NCBI GenBank assembly: GCA_030600405.1 | Contig: JAUVMD010000072.1 | Location: 1 to 6,705 of the forward strand | From: Nitrospirota bacterium | GTDB taxonomy: Bacteria > Nitrospinota > Nitrospinia > Nitrospinales > Nitrospinaceae | DNA length: 6,705 bases | Direction of reading: 5' to 3' | In this document: in pieces, positions 1 to 6,233 of the stretch | How positions within the stretch are numbered: the first letter of the stretch is position 1 | Layout: every line of letters starts with the position of its first letter | Program-made: the position numbers and the translations under genes | Notes under the pieces: model-generated | Told to the model about the DNA's origin: nothing | Database searches by the model: none | The model's input: only the letters and a program-made list of their open reading frames with translations

Positions 1-221
1 AAAGCCTGTCCACTGTTGATTTGGGAAATTTCCTGACCCTCTTTGAAGATAGTAAGACGCCCGCCCAAGATCACATACATGTGGTGGCCGGGGTCACCCT
101 CTTTGAACAAAGTTTCTCCCGGTTGTAACACAACAGTTTGACACTGTTCTGACAGCTCGTTCAAAGTGGAATCGGGCAAAGATTTGAATAGCTCGACGTC
201 TTTTAATTGAACTAAGTTCAT
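1..221 (-). CDS. Cyclic nucleotide-binding domain protein, N-terminal part (runs off the left edge)
   Basis: Reading the minus strand from the ATG at 221 gives 73 codons with no stop before the window edge. The residues fit the start of a cNMP-binding (CRP/FNR-like) beta-barrel. A short helical lead contains LKDVELFKSLPDSTLNEL (residues 6-23). It is followed by the hallmark stretch with PGETLFKEGDPG at 34-45, then MYVILGGRLTIF at 48-59. This is where CAP-family domains form the early strands of the ligand pocket. The part that would hold the phosphate-binding cassette and any DNA-binding or other output domain lies outside the window. It could therefore be a CRP-type regulator, a cNMP-domain fusion or a stand-alone sensor. 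The start is chosen because the homology begins within a few residues of this ATG; upstream there is only a weak purine run (GAGAAA). It lies downstream of a terminator, so it is probably transcribed separately from the transporter operon. Confidence 0.82.
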   Translation of the reverse strand, partial: MNLVQLKDVELFKSLPDSTLNELSEQCQTVVLQPGETLFKEGDPGHHMYVILGGRLTIFKEGQEISQINSGQA

Positions 222-388
222 GCAGTCTATTTCTCGCGTATTTGATTTTAAGGACACAAAAGACCAGTATAATGGGGTTTAAGAAGTTTATTTGGAAATT
301 CTCCATAAATTGTGAATAAATAAGAGATTTTGATGTAAATGTAATTTGAAAAATGTAGAATTGGCTATAGCGAAAGATAATGATTTTG
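222..388 (-). promoter_or_regulatory. AT-rich leader of the cNMP-domain gene, with a possible -10 box
   Basis: The spacer between the operon terminator and the cNMP-domain gene is distinctly AT-rich and has no credible gene. On the minus strand, TATACT (266-271) is a good -10 candidate about 45 bases before the start codon. No recognisable -35 hexamer sits 16-18 bases upstream of it. A promoter here is expected from the gene order, but this exact box is only a suggestion; an activator-dependent promoter would also fit. Confidence 0.3.
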
Positions 389-390
389 GT

Positions 391-420
391 TAAGAAAAAT
401 GTGGCCTTGTGGGGAGGCCA
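391..420 (-). terminator. Rho-independent terminator of the peptide-transporter operon
   Basis: On the minus strand a perfect 6-bp stem, TGGCCT (420-415) with AGGCCA (407-402), encloses a 7-base loop. After one C comes ATTTTTCTTA, a T-rich tract. The structure lies about 70 bases beyond the stop codon of the DppF-type gene and before the next minus-strand gene, as expected for the end of the operon. On the plus strand no T tract follows the stem, so it should act in one direction only. Confidence 0.75.
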
Positions 421-489
421 GGATCATCATGCGAATTTATCCGAGGAGGATAGGAGTGCAGGGGATAACGATGAGGGATAAGAGACCGG

Positions 490-1464
490 TCAGGCAGGAT
501 CGTTGTAGAGATGGCAATCCACGGTATGCCCAGGACTCAATTGAAGAGTACGGGGAGCTTCCGTTTTGCAGTGGTCCATTACTTTGGGGCACCGGGGATG
601 GAAGTGACATCCGGAGGGAGGATTCATAGGTGAGGGGACATCACCGCCCAGAATAATACGTTGCTTCCTTTCCTTTGGGTTCAGCGAGGGCTTGGAAGCC
701 AGCAGGGCTTGCGTGTACGGATGCGCCGCTTCCCGGTTGAGGACGTCGGTCGGCGCGGTTTCCACAATTTTTCCGAGGTACATCACCGCCGTTCTCTGCG
801 AAAGGTGTTTGACCACATTCAGGTCATGCGAAATGAACAACATGGAAATGTCGCCTTCCTCCTGTAGGGTTTGCAAGAGGTTGATGATCTGCGCCTGGAT
901 GGAAACATCGAGCGCCGAAACCGGTTCGTCGCACACGATATATTTTGGATTCAACGCCAATGCCCGGGCGATGCCGATTCTCTGCCGCTGACCGCCGGAA
1001 AATTCGTGGGGATATCGTCGCGCATACTTCGGCGAAAGCCCCACTTTTTCCATGATTGCTTCGACTTTCTGTTTGAGGGTCTTCCGGTCGGCCATTTTAT
1101 GAATGAGCAACGCTTCGCCGATGATCCGCTCCACCGTGAACCGGGGATTGAGCGAGCTGTAAGGATCCTGAAAGATGATCTGCATTTTGGGACGCAGGCG
1201 GGTCAGCTCCGCCGAATTGAGATCAAAAATATTTTGACCCTCGAAGTAGATCTTTCCTCCGGTAGGTTCCAGCAGGCGGATGCTCAACCGGCCCACCGTG
1301 GTTTTGCCGCACCCGGACTCGCCGACCAGCCCCAGGGTTTCTCCCATCCCGATTTCCAGCGAAACGTCATCCACCGCTTTCACCTGGTTCACGGTTTTGC
1401 CCATCACGCCGCCCGTTACCGGAAAATATTTTTTGAGGGATTCGATTTTGACGATGGCATTCAT
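490..1464 (-). CDS. Oligopeptide/dipeptide ABC transporter ATP-binding protein, DppF/OppF type
   Basis: This 324-residue protein is a cytoplasmic ATPase that, with its DppD-type partner, powers peptide (or nickel/oligosaccharide-type) uptake through an inner-membrane permease. Visible motifs are Walker [10 protein letters not shown] at 48-56, Q-loop Gln at 99 in IIFQD, the ABC signature SGGQRQR at 156-162, Walker B IVCDE at 176-180, and the H-loop His at 213 in ISHDL. The C-terminal extension contains HPRCP (289-293), typical of the oligo_HPY domain found in the Dpp/Opp ATPase family, and the length is normal. The frame stays open upstream to 1596, but the family-like N-terminus begins at the ATG at 1464. 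That ATG overlaps the upstream TGA as ATGA, and no Shine-Dalgarno site is evident, so translational coupling is likely. Substrate cannot be told from the ATPase; DppF, OppF, AppF and similar labels are equally possible. Confidence 0.95.
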   Translation of the reverse strand: MNAIVKIESLKKYFPVTGGVMGKTVNQVKAVDDVSLEIGMGETLGLVGESGCGKTTVGRLSIRLLEPTGGKIYFEGQNIFDLNSAELTRLRPKMQIIFQDPYSSLNPRFTVERIIGEALLIHKMADRKTLKQKVEAIMEKVGLSPKYARRYPHEFSGGQRQRIGIARALALNPKYIVCDEPVSALDVSIQAQIINLLQTLQEEGDISMLFISHDLNVVKHLSQRTAVMYLGKIVETAPTDVLNREAAHPYTQALLASKPSLNPKERKQRIILGGDVPSPMNPPSGCHFHPRCPKVMDHCKTEAPRTLQLSPGHTVDCHLYNDPA

Positions 1465-2447
1465 GATGAGGAAACCCGTTTGGAGTCGCGGTACAACCAG
1501 CAGGCGGTCTGCTGTTGTGGTTTGACCTGAAACTGCGGGGGGATTTCCTGTTGGCACTCCGGCATAACATCCTTGCAACGCGGATGAAAGGCGCACCCGC
1601 CGGGGAGGAATGCCGGATAGGGAACCGTTCCCGGAATGGATTCCAAAGTCTCTCCCGGTTCGCCCCGTGGGAGGGAATTGAGAAGTCCCTGCGTGTAAGG
1701 GTGAGCAGGCGATTCAAACAACACTTCAACCGGTGCCTCTTCAACAATTTTCCCGGAATACATGACCGCCACCCGGTCGGCGTATTGCGCGACGATGCCC
1801 AGGTTATGAGTGATCAGCAGAATCGCCATATCCGTATCCTGCCGCAATTGATCCAACAATTCCAGAATCTGCGCTTCAATGGTGACATCGAGTGCAGTGG
1901 TCGGTTCGTCCGCGATCAAGAGTGCCGGCTGGCAGGCAATGGCCATGGCGATCATCACGCGTTGTTTCATGCCGCCGGACAGTTCGTGCGGGTACTGATC
2001 GATCCGCCGTTCGGGAGAGGGGATCGCGACCTTACGCAACAGCTCCAGCGTGATCTCCCGCGCTTCCGCTTTGGTTTTCTTCTGGTGCAGGATGATGGCC
2101 TCGGCAATCTGGTCGCCGACCGTGAAAATGGGATTGAGAGAGGTCATTGGCTCCTGAAAAATCATGCTGATGTCATTACCCCGCAACTGCTCCATCTGCT
2201 TTTCCGTTTGGGAGAAAATGTCTTTGCCATCGAAAAGGATGTTGCCGGTTACAAATTTTCCCGGCGGGGTAGGGACGAGCCTGAGAATACTGAGTGCGGT
2301 GACCGATTTACCGCAACCCGATTCCCCGACCAGCGCTAGGGTTTCGCCTTTGCGGATGTTCAAGTCTACGTTGCGGACGGATTGAACGACGCCCTCTTCA
2401 ATGTAAAAAAACGTGCTGAGGTTCTGGATTTCGAGGAGAGAACTCAT
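1461..2447 (-). CDS. Oligopeptide/dipeptide ABC transporter ATP-binding protein, DppD/OppD type
   Basis: This 328-residue protein is the second ATPase of a heterodimeric peptide-importer motor. It shows Walker A GESGCGKS at 41-48, Q-loop at 98 in MIFQEP, the signature LSGGMKQR at 156-163, Walker B LLIADE at 176-181 followed by PTTALD, and an H-loop His at 214 in ITHNL. The SGGMKQR variant, versus SGGQRQR in its partner, is the usual difference between DppD/OppD and DppF/OppF proteins. The C-terminal oligo_HPY region includes CAFHPRC at 285-291, which in this family lies near an iron-sulfur or cysteine-rich tail. It starts 27 bases after the fusion-protein gene, with only a distant GAGG as a possible ribosome site, and overlaps the next ATPase by 4 bases. 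Both points indicate one transcript. Permease and periplasmic binding-protein genes, normally adjacent, are not in the window. Confidence 0.95.
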   Translation of the reverse strand: MSSLLEIQNLSTFFYIEEGVVQSVRNVDLNIRKGETLALVGESGCGKSVTALSILRLVPTPPGKFVTGNILFDGKDIFSQTEKQMEQLRGNDISMIFQEPMTSLNPIFTVGDQIAEAIILHQKKTKAEAREITLELLRKVAIPSPERRIDQYPHELSGGMKQRVMIAMAIACQPALLIADEPTTALDVTIEAQILELLDQLRQDTDMAILLITHNLGIVAQYADRVAVMYSGKIVEEAPVEVLFESPAHPYTQGLLNSLPRGEPGETLESIPGTVPYPAFLPGGCAFHPRCKDVMPECQQEIPPQFQVKPQQQTACWLYRDSKRVSSS

Positions 2448-2474
2448 GCAATGAGCAGGGGCCTCGGCAGTGGG

Positions 2475-3350
2475 TTATTGGGGGTCGTCGAAAATATCCT
2501 CGTAACGGTAGTCGTCGTCCTCTGAGTCGATATCGTAACGGGCCAGATGGGTGTTGACTTTTTCCGACCAGGCATCGATGCCGCCTTCGAGACATTTGAC
2601 GTTAGTGAAGCCGCGCTCACCGAGCCACTTCTGGAAACTCGGCGCGCGGTCGCCCTTCCAGTCGATCAACACGACCTCCCGGTCCTTGGGGGTGGTGGTC
2701 AGAACGTTTTCACAGTTGTCGCGGGTGATCAACGTCGCGCCTTCGATTTTGGCGATGTCGTACTCCCACTTTTCCCGGATGTCGAGCAGTACCAGATCGG
2801 TGCGCCCGGATTCGATTTGGGATTTCAGCTCTTCCGGCGTGATGAGGGGCAACAGCTTGCCGCCGGCTTCCTGGTTCAACAGAGATAGCACCTCGCCGAT
2901 TTTTTTGTCGTGCTTCTCGCAGACAGTGAAAATGGTCTCGTCCGGTTTGTACCCGGAAACAGGCATGCCGATGTGGAACTTTTTGAACAACAGGGTATGC
3001 ACTTCCGGCAGTACCTTATTGACCTCCGTCATGGCAGTGTCCGGATTGAATACGATGGGTTCCGCGCTTTCCTCCACCCGGATTTCGGTGATCTTTATAA
3101 TATGGTAGCCGTAAGGGGTGTGCAGAGGGCCTAAGAGGGCACCCTGACTGATTTCGGAAAGATCCCCCATGAGGGCTCCGGCGCTATCCTCGGGCATCCA
3201 TCCCAGGTCGCCGCCGTTTTGCTTGGAAGGACAGGTACTATATTTTTCAACCACTTCGGTGAAGGGCGTCCCGGCATCCAACTGTTTTTTGGCGGCCACC
3301 GCGTCGTCGATTTCATTGGTAAAGATTTGGCTGGCACGTACACTGATCAT
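2475..3350 (-). CDS. Parvulin (Par10-like)/DUF1858-like/rhodanese fusion protein with altered active sites
   Basis: This 291-residue protein has no signal peptide or membrane segment and should be cytoplasmic. Residues 1-92 align by eye with the small E. coli parvulin Par10: YSTCPSKQNGGDLGW at 37-51 and GPLHTPYGYHIIKI at 74-87. The catalytic-region Cys (40) and second His (83) are kept. The first active-site His, in the usual ASHIL-type motif, is Gln8 (RASQIF). Residues 101-160 resemble a DUF1858 domain, ending in an ETxxxxxxxHxxxIxxxLxxLN pattern, but its CxxC is absent (IGMPVSG). Residues 168-265 are a rhodanese domain with LVLLDIREKWEYDIAKIEGA and CLEGGIDAW. The catalytic Cys position is Asp230 (VVLIDWKGDRA), so sulfurtransferase activity is unlikely. 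An acidic tail follows (272-291). The ATG at 3350 is preceded by AAGGAG nine bases upstream. It is the first gene of a probable operon with two peptide-transporter ATPases. The DUF1858 assignment is tentative. Confidence 0.88.
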   Translation of the reverse strand: MISVRASQIFTNEIDDAVAAKKQLDAGTPFTEVVEKYSTCPSKQNGGDLGWMPEDSAGALMGDLSEISQGALLGPLHTPYGYHIIKITEIRVEESAEPIVFNPDTAMTEVNKVLPEVHTLLFKKFHIGMPVSGYKPDETIFTVCEKHDKKIGEVLSLLNQEAGGKLLPLITPEELKSQIESGRTDLVLLDIREKWEYDIAKIEGATLITRDNCENVLTTTPKDREVVLIDWKGDRAPSFQKWLGERGFTNVKCLEGGIDAWSEKVNTHLARYDIDSEDDDYRYEDIFDDPQ

Positions 3351-3359
3351 ACTTTTAGA

Positions 3360-3365
3360 CTCCTT
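3360..3365 (-). promoter_or_regulatory. Shine-Dalgarno site of the fusion-protein gene
   Basis: AAGGAG on the minus strand lies nine bases before the ATG at 3350. It is the clearest ribosome site in the window and fixes the start of the first operon gene. Confidence 0.8.
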
Positions 3366-3388
3366 GGGTTAAATCTGCGAATGGCAAC

Positions 3389-3417
3389 ATCATATAATGA
3401 CTGGGTTTAGGATTCAA
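3389..3417 (-). promoter_or_regulatory. Sigma70-type promoter of the fusion protein/peptide-transporter ATPase operon
   Basis: On the minus strand TTGAAT (3417-3412, 4/6 to consensus) and TATGAT (3394-3389, 5/6) are separated by exactly 17 bases. Initiation about 7 bases downstream, near 3381, would give a leader of some 30 bases holding the AAGGAG ribosome site. No other good promoter is seen before the two ATPase genes, which supports a single transcript. Confidence 0.65.
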
Positions 3418-3442
3418 TAGATTAAGCGGGGATTCAAAGTTT

Positions 3443-3593
3443 TGGCCCGCCGGGCCACGCCCATAGGAAATTTGCCCCAGGTCTGTGCCTGGCCTCCATT
3501 ACAAGGAGACCTTTGCGTAACAGTATCATCCTGAACCTGTCGAAGGGAGACACGGTGCCATACCTAGACAAGCTCAGGCTGACCTAAAGGTCA
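3443..3593. repeat. Cluster of short palindromes in the spacer upstream of the tRNA gene
   Basis: The 281-base spacer between the operon start and the tRNA gene has no credible gene but several inverted repeats. TGGCCC/GGGCCA (3443-3457) has a 3-base loop. CCAGG/CCTGG (3477-3492) is nested with a wider AGGTCT/AGACCT pair (3479-3484 and 3507-3512). CCTGAACCTGTC (3530-3541) pairs imperfectly with GACAAGCTCAGG (3567-3578). TGACC/GGTCA (3580-3593) encloses TAAA. The CTGAACCTGTCGAAGG stretch belongs to a family of palindromic intergenic elements that I recall from many unrelated bacterial genomes. None of these hairpins is followed by a T tract on either strand, so they are not simple terminators. 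Confidence 0.6.
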
Positions 3594-3595
3594 CA

Positions 3596-3624
3596 TTGAA
3601 GGTGTTTGGGAGAAGTGCTATATA
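3596..3624 (+). promoter_or_regulatory. Promoter of the tRNA-Arg gene
   Basis: TTGAAG (3596-3601) and TATATA (3619-3624) are 17 bases apart. A TGC immediately before the -10 (3616-3618) makes it an extended -10 promoter. Initiation would fall near 3631, leaving a leader of about 16 bases for RNase P to remove before the tRNA at 3647. The match is good and correctly placed for a stable-RNA promoter. Confidence 0.7.
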
Positions 3625-3646
3625 AGGTAAGAGAGTTGAAGAATAA

Positions 3647-3723
3647 GCCCCCGTAGCTCAGCAGGATAGAGCATCGGATTCCTAATCCGGGGGTCGTGCG
3701 TTCGAATCGCGCCGGGGGCACCA
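3647..3723 (+). tRNA. trnR: tRNA-Arg, anticodon CCT
   Basis: A complete 77-base cloverleaf can be folded by hand. The acceptor stem is GCCCCCG with CGGGGGC, the D arm is GCTC/GAGC, and the anticodon stem is TCGGA/TCCGG with one wobble pair. The loop TTCCTAA gives anticodon CCT. A five-base variable region GGGTC follows, then a T arm GTGCG/CGCGC closing TTCGAAT. Discriminator A3720 is followed by an encoded CCA (3721-3723). It reads the AGG arginine codon. A strong promoter lies just upstream; no clear terminator is seen after it. It appears to be a single-gene transcription unit. Confidence 0.97.
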
Positions 3724-3750
3724 TATATCAGGGCAGTCAGCAAGCACTTT

Positions 3751-3809
3751 ACCGCAGAGGACACGGAGTGTTTGCTTCCCCTTTTTGAAGGGGGCTGGGG
3801 GGATTTGGA
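3751..3809. repeat. Two interspersed-repeat fragments downstream of the tRNA gene
   Basis: ACCGCAGAGGACACGGAG (3751-3768) resembles the ACCACAGAGG/GACACGGAGG-type repeats common between genes in environmental bacteria. Next comes a hairpin CCCCTT-TTTG-AAGGGG (3778-3793) followed by GGCTGGGGGGATTT. On the other strand that reads as the widely scattered AAATCCCCCCAGCCCCCTT-type element. Both identifications are from memory of these families. There is no T tract, so a terminator role for the tRNA is doubtful. No gene is seen between the tRNA and 3860. Confidence 0.55.
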
Positions 3810-3860
3810 TTGGTAACTAAAGACCAGGCCAATCTCGTATTTTATCTCCACAAAGGAACC

Positions 3861-4001
3861 GTGGCAAACGATAACGAAAAAATAGAACCAAGAGAACCGC
3901 GTAGGGAAAACCCCATTTTCACCATCTGGGTGCATACCGGCTACGCCGTCCTGATTCTTTCCATGATTGCCTGGATGGTGTATATGGAATTTTTTATGTA
4001 A
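3861..4001 (+). CDS. Small single-pass membrane protein, unknown function
   Basis: I do not recognise this gene. From the GTG at 3861 it encodes 46 residues. A very polar N-terminus rich in Glu, Arg, Asn and Pro (about residues 1-20) is followed by a single hydrophobic segment, TGYAVLILSMIAWMVYMEFF (about 26-45), ending at the stop. The layout suggests a bitopic inner-membrane peptide with its N-terminus probably in the cytoplasm, like small subunits of respiratory or transport complexes, but no family match is claimed. The start is uncertain: AAGGA lies only three bases before the GTG. The in-frame alternative, TTG at 3810, would add 17 residues but sits at the edge of an interspersed repeat. 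It converges on the radical SAM gene with six bases between stop codons, leaving no room for a terminator between them. Confidence 0.5.
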   Translation: MANDNEKIEPREPRRENPIFTIWVHTGYAVLILSMIAWMVYMEFFM

Positions 4002-4007
4002 GGAAAA

Positions 4008-5858
4008 TTAGAGATTGGAGTTGTGGGGCAGGGCCAAATTTAGATATTTGCCGCGTTCGCTGTACATCAGGCGTTGGCCTTCCAAATCTTTGAGGATGCT
4101 TTCCAGTTCGGCAGACTTGACGGGTTGGCCCTTTTCCTTTAGATACGCGTGTATCTGATCCAAGTTTCGGGGCGCATCACTGCAGAACGCGAAGGCTTTA
4201 CCCGCCGCACCCTCCAGCCGCAGTTTTACCGGATACTCCGCCGACCGCTCGTCGTACACCGTGACAAAGTCCATCGACTTGGTGAACATCAGGTAGGGCA
4301 GGCTCTCGGATTGATGCCGCTCTTTCCAATGGGCCACCGTCTGGTGCAATTCTTCTACCAGGGCTGGGTCGATTTTCAGGTCGGATTCGAATTCAAAATC
4401 GTAGGCCACTTTCATAAGATCGATGGTGTCGCCGTCGTACACATAGGGATACGCCACGCCGGGACCGGTGATGCGGATACCGTACTGGTCGGGCCGCGTG
4501 AAGTAGGGGCTGAACCGCTCCAGCCAGATGTCACCGACCGAGATCGGCGGTTGCAGGTGGGTTAGTGATTTGATCAGGTCGATTTGCTGGCGGTAGTCGG
4601 CATCGGTTTCTTTTGGAAAGCCGGTCAGTATGCTCCAGGTGACTTCCATTCCGTAATACAGAGCCCACTTTAGGCAGAACACATTTTGTATAGGCCGTAC
4701 GCCCTTGTCCATTTCCTGCAGTTGGTTGGTGCTGAAACTTTCAATGCCGGGCTGGATCACGTTGACCCCGCCGTGGGCCAGGTTCTTGATTTGCGCTTTG
4801 GTGAGGTTGCTCTTCACCTCGATGAAAAACTGCAGGTCGTAATTATTCTGCGCGAACTCCCCGAACACTCCGTCGATGTATTTCATCTCCAGAATGTTGT
4901 CCACCAGCCGGAAGCGGTAGCTATTGTAGCGTTTGGACAGGTCGGCCAAATCGGCGTGGACCTGCTCCATGGACCGCGCCCGGAACTCCATGGTCGAGGC
5001 GTTGAGGCCGCAAAAAGTACAGTGATGCTTCTCCCCCCACCAGCAACCCCGTGCGGTTTCGTACAGGATGATCGGATTCTCCAGCAGGGGGGACTGGGGA
5101 TCGATCTCCTTGATCTGCTCAATATAATCGTCATAATCCGGCGGGCCGTATTGCTTGAAGTCGTTAAAATTTTCCTGGCTTTCCTCGAGGCGGATGTCGC
5201 CATCGATGCGGTGGATCACACCTTTGGGAATCGGGCTGCCCGACTCCAGCGCCTCCATCAATGCCGGAAGCGAATCTTCCGCTTCGCCGGAGATGACGTA
5301 ATCGATCCACTCGAACACGCGGAAATACTCGAGGCCCATTTCCGAGTCGAAATTCGATCCACCAAATAGGATCTTAATGGCAGGGTATTTTTCCTTGATC
5401 AGCTTGGCCAGGGAGACGCTGGCGATGTTCTGATTGAAGGTAGAGGTGAAGCCCACAACCCCGTAATCCCCCCAATTTACAGAATCTAAGGCCCAATTGA
5501 GAAATTCCGGCACCATTTTAGTTTTAACATCGTTCAAAAACGACACGGGCCGGTTTATTTTTTGGCTGATGTTCTGAAGATGGGATTTGAAATGCTCCGC
5601 GTACTCCTGGTTCTTCCGGGATTCGCCGAACAGGGTGTGGGAGAACAGCCATTCGCCGATCAGAAACCGCTCCTCGCACAATTTGTTGTAGACCTCCATA
5701 TCGATCTGGTGGGCGAAATGGAGGTTCAGATAAAAGCTTTTCACGTCGTGGCCGTGCGTTTTCAGCAGAGTTGAAAGCGTCCCCAACTGAATGGACGGGT
5801 ACACATGAAAGCCGAACGGCATGTTGACTAAGGCGACTTTAGAAGGCATGGCAGTCAT
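4008..5858 (-). CDS. Radical SAM protein of the RiPP-maturation C-methyltransferase type (B12-binding-like N-terminus)
   Basis: This 616-residue protein appears to have three parts. Residues 6-205 look like a cobalamin-binding-type Rossmann domain (ALVNMPFGFHVYPS at 9-22, GVVGFTSTFNQN at 133-144, ILFGGSNF at 163-170, SGEAEDSLP at 190-198), although no DxHxxG motif is present. Residues 264-460 form the radical SAM domain. The 4Fe-4S site is C272-WWGEKHH-C280-TF-C283 with GLN after it, a CX7CX2C spacing, followed by VDNIL (319-323) and QPGIESFS (369-376). CWWG...HCTFCGLN is the signature I associate with TIGR03975 (ribosomal peptide maturation radical SAM protein 1). The last ~75 residues resemble a winged helix ending YLNLAL. 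Such enzymes transfer methyl groups to unactivated carbons of precursor peptides; the substrate here is unknown. The ATG at 5858 or the one at 5849 could start it, as neither has a good ribosome site. No RiPP precursor or export genes are adjacent. Confidence 0.87.
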   Translation of the reverse strand: MTAMPSKVALVNMPFGFHVYPSIQLGTLSTLLKTHGHDVKSFYLNLHFAHQIDMEVYNKLCEERFLIGEWLFSHTLFGESRKNQEYAEHFKSHLQNISQKINRPVSFLNDVKTKMVPEFLNWALDSVNWGDYGVVGFTSTFNQNIASVSLAKLIKEKYPAIKILFGGSNFDSEMGLEYFRVFEWIDYVISGEAEDSLPALMEALESGSPIPKGVIHRIDGDIRLEESQENFNDFKQYGPPDYDDYIEQIKEIDPQSPLLENPIILYETARGCWWGEKHHCTFCGLNASTMEFRARSMEQVHADLADLSKRYNSYRFRLVDNILEMKYIDGVFGEFAQNNYDLQFFIEVKSNLTKAQIKNLAHGGVNVIQPGIESFSTNQLQEMDKGVRPIQNVFCLKWALYYGMEVTWSILTGFPKETDADYRQQIDLIKSLTHLQPPISVGDIWLERFSPYFTRPDQYGIRITGPGVAYPYVYDGDTIDLMKVAYDFEFESDLKIDPALVEELHQTVAHWKERHQSESLPYLMFTKSMDFVTVYDERSAEYPVKLRLEGAAGKAFAFCSDAPRNLDQIHAYLKEKGQPVKSAELESILKDLEGQRLMYSERGKYLNLALPHNSNL

Positions 5859-6031
5859 CTTATCAATTCATATAGGTCAATTCACCCGAAAAGTGTGGAG
5901 GGGAGCCCCTGCCGACCGCTTGCTGATCCTTAAACGGTTTGATTTAGTGAGAGGTTGGTTTTATCCTCAAATGACGGGATTTGTACTACCCGTTATGGCC
6001 AGAGATCTTAAACAAATATTCAAATGAGACC

Positions 6032-6172
6032 ATGGATTCCATTACGGACACTCAGTTGAAGGATGTGATCCGTAACGGCAAAGGCGCGGGGATGCCGAAA
6101 TATGCGGACTTTACAGATCATCAGGTCGACGCGTTGGTCCGGTACATCCGTTCCCTGTCGCAATCCCCTTAG
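6032..6172 (+). pseudogene. C-terminal remnant of a class I c-type cytochrome
   Basis: From the ATG at 6032 the frame gives 46 residues that match the end of a mono-haem cytochrome c. They contain LKDVIRNGKGAGMPKYADFT (residues 9-28), in which the GMP methionine (residue 21) is the expected axial haem ligand. Then comes the terminal helix pattern DHQVDALVRYIRSL (29-42). The haem-attachment CXXCH, signal peptide and first helix are missing. The frame is closed by a TGA at 5972-5974, and no CXXCH was found in the other plus-strand frames back to 5859. Only a weak GAGA precedes the ATG. A truncated remnant left by a deletion or rearrangement is the best reading. A real short peptide, or a gene broken by sequence errors, cannot be excluded. 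Confidence 0.6.
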
Positions 6173-6233
6173 TTTTCCATAGGCAAAGTTGAAAAGGCTC
6201 AATTTCCTTCGGACCTTGCCCGGCGGTTTTTTC

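Noticed and set aside
1465..1596. N-terminal extension of the DppF-type protein
   Set aside because: The 44 extra residues lie inside the DppD-type coding region, are not family-like, and the ATGA-overlapping ATG at 1464 gives a standard N-terminus.
1515..2339. Long plus-strand ORF of 274 codons
   Set aside because: It lies antisense to the DppD/DppF ATPase genes, whose frames carry every ABC motif. Its own product has an Arg/Phe/Gly-rich composition and no recognisable domain.
3618..3935. Minus-strand 105-codon ORF containing GAPGAIRTHDPRIRNP
   Set aside because: This peptide is the well-known spurious translation of the complement of a tRNA-Arg gene. The reading frame crosses the tRNA and the repeats.
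4686..5369. Plus-strand ORF of 227 codons
   Set aside because: It is antisense to the radical SAM coding frame. It shows no motif, and its hydrophobic/His-rich composition is that of a complementary-strand shadow.
5821..6027. Plus-strand ORF between the radical SAM start and the cytochrome fragment
   Set aside because: It overlaps the radical SAM start antisense, has no ribosome site or family resemblance, and contains no CXXCH that would link it to the cytochrome tail.
5859..6031. Short minus-strand ORF as a RiPP precursor upstream of the radical SAM gene
   Set aside because: The only ATG-initiated frame seen there is about 15 codons, with no leader-like sequence, Cys/Ser/Thr-rich core or ribosome site.
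6173..6233. Possible terminator ending in a T6 tract before the typA promoter
   Set aside because: The bases ahead of the T tract (around CCTTGCCCGGCGG) do not form a convincing stem of more than a few pairs.
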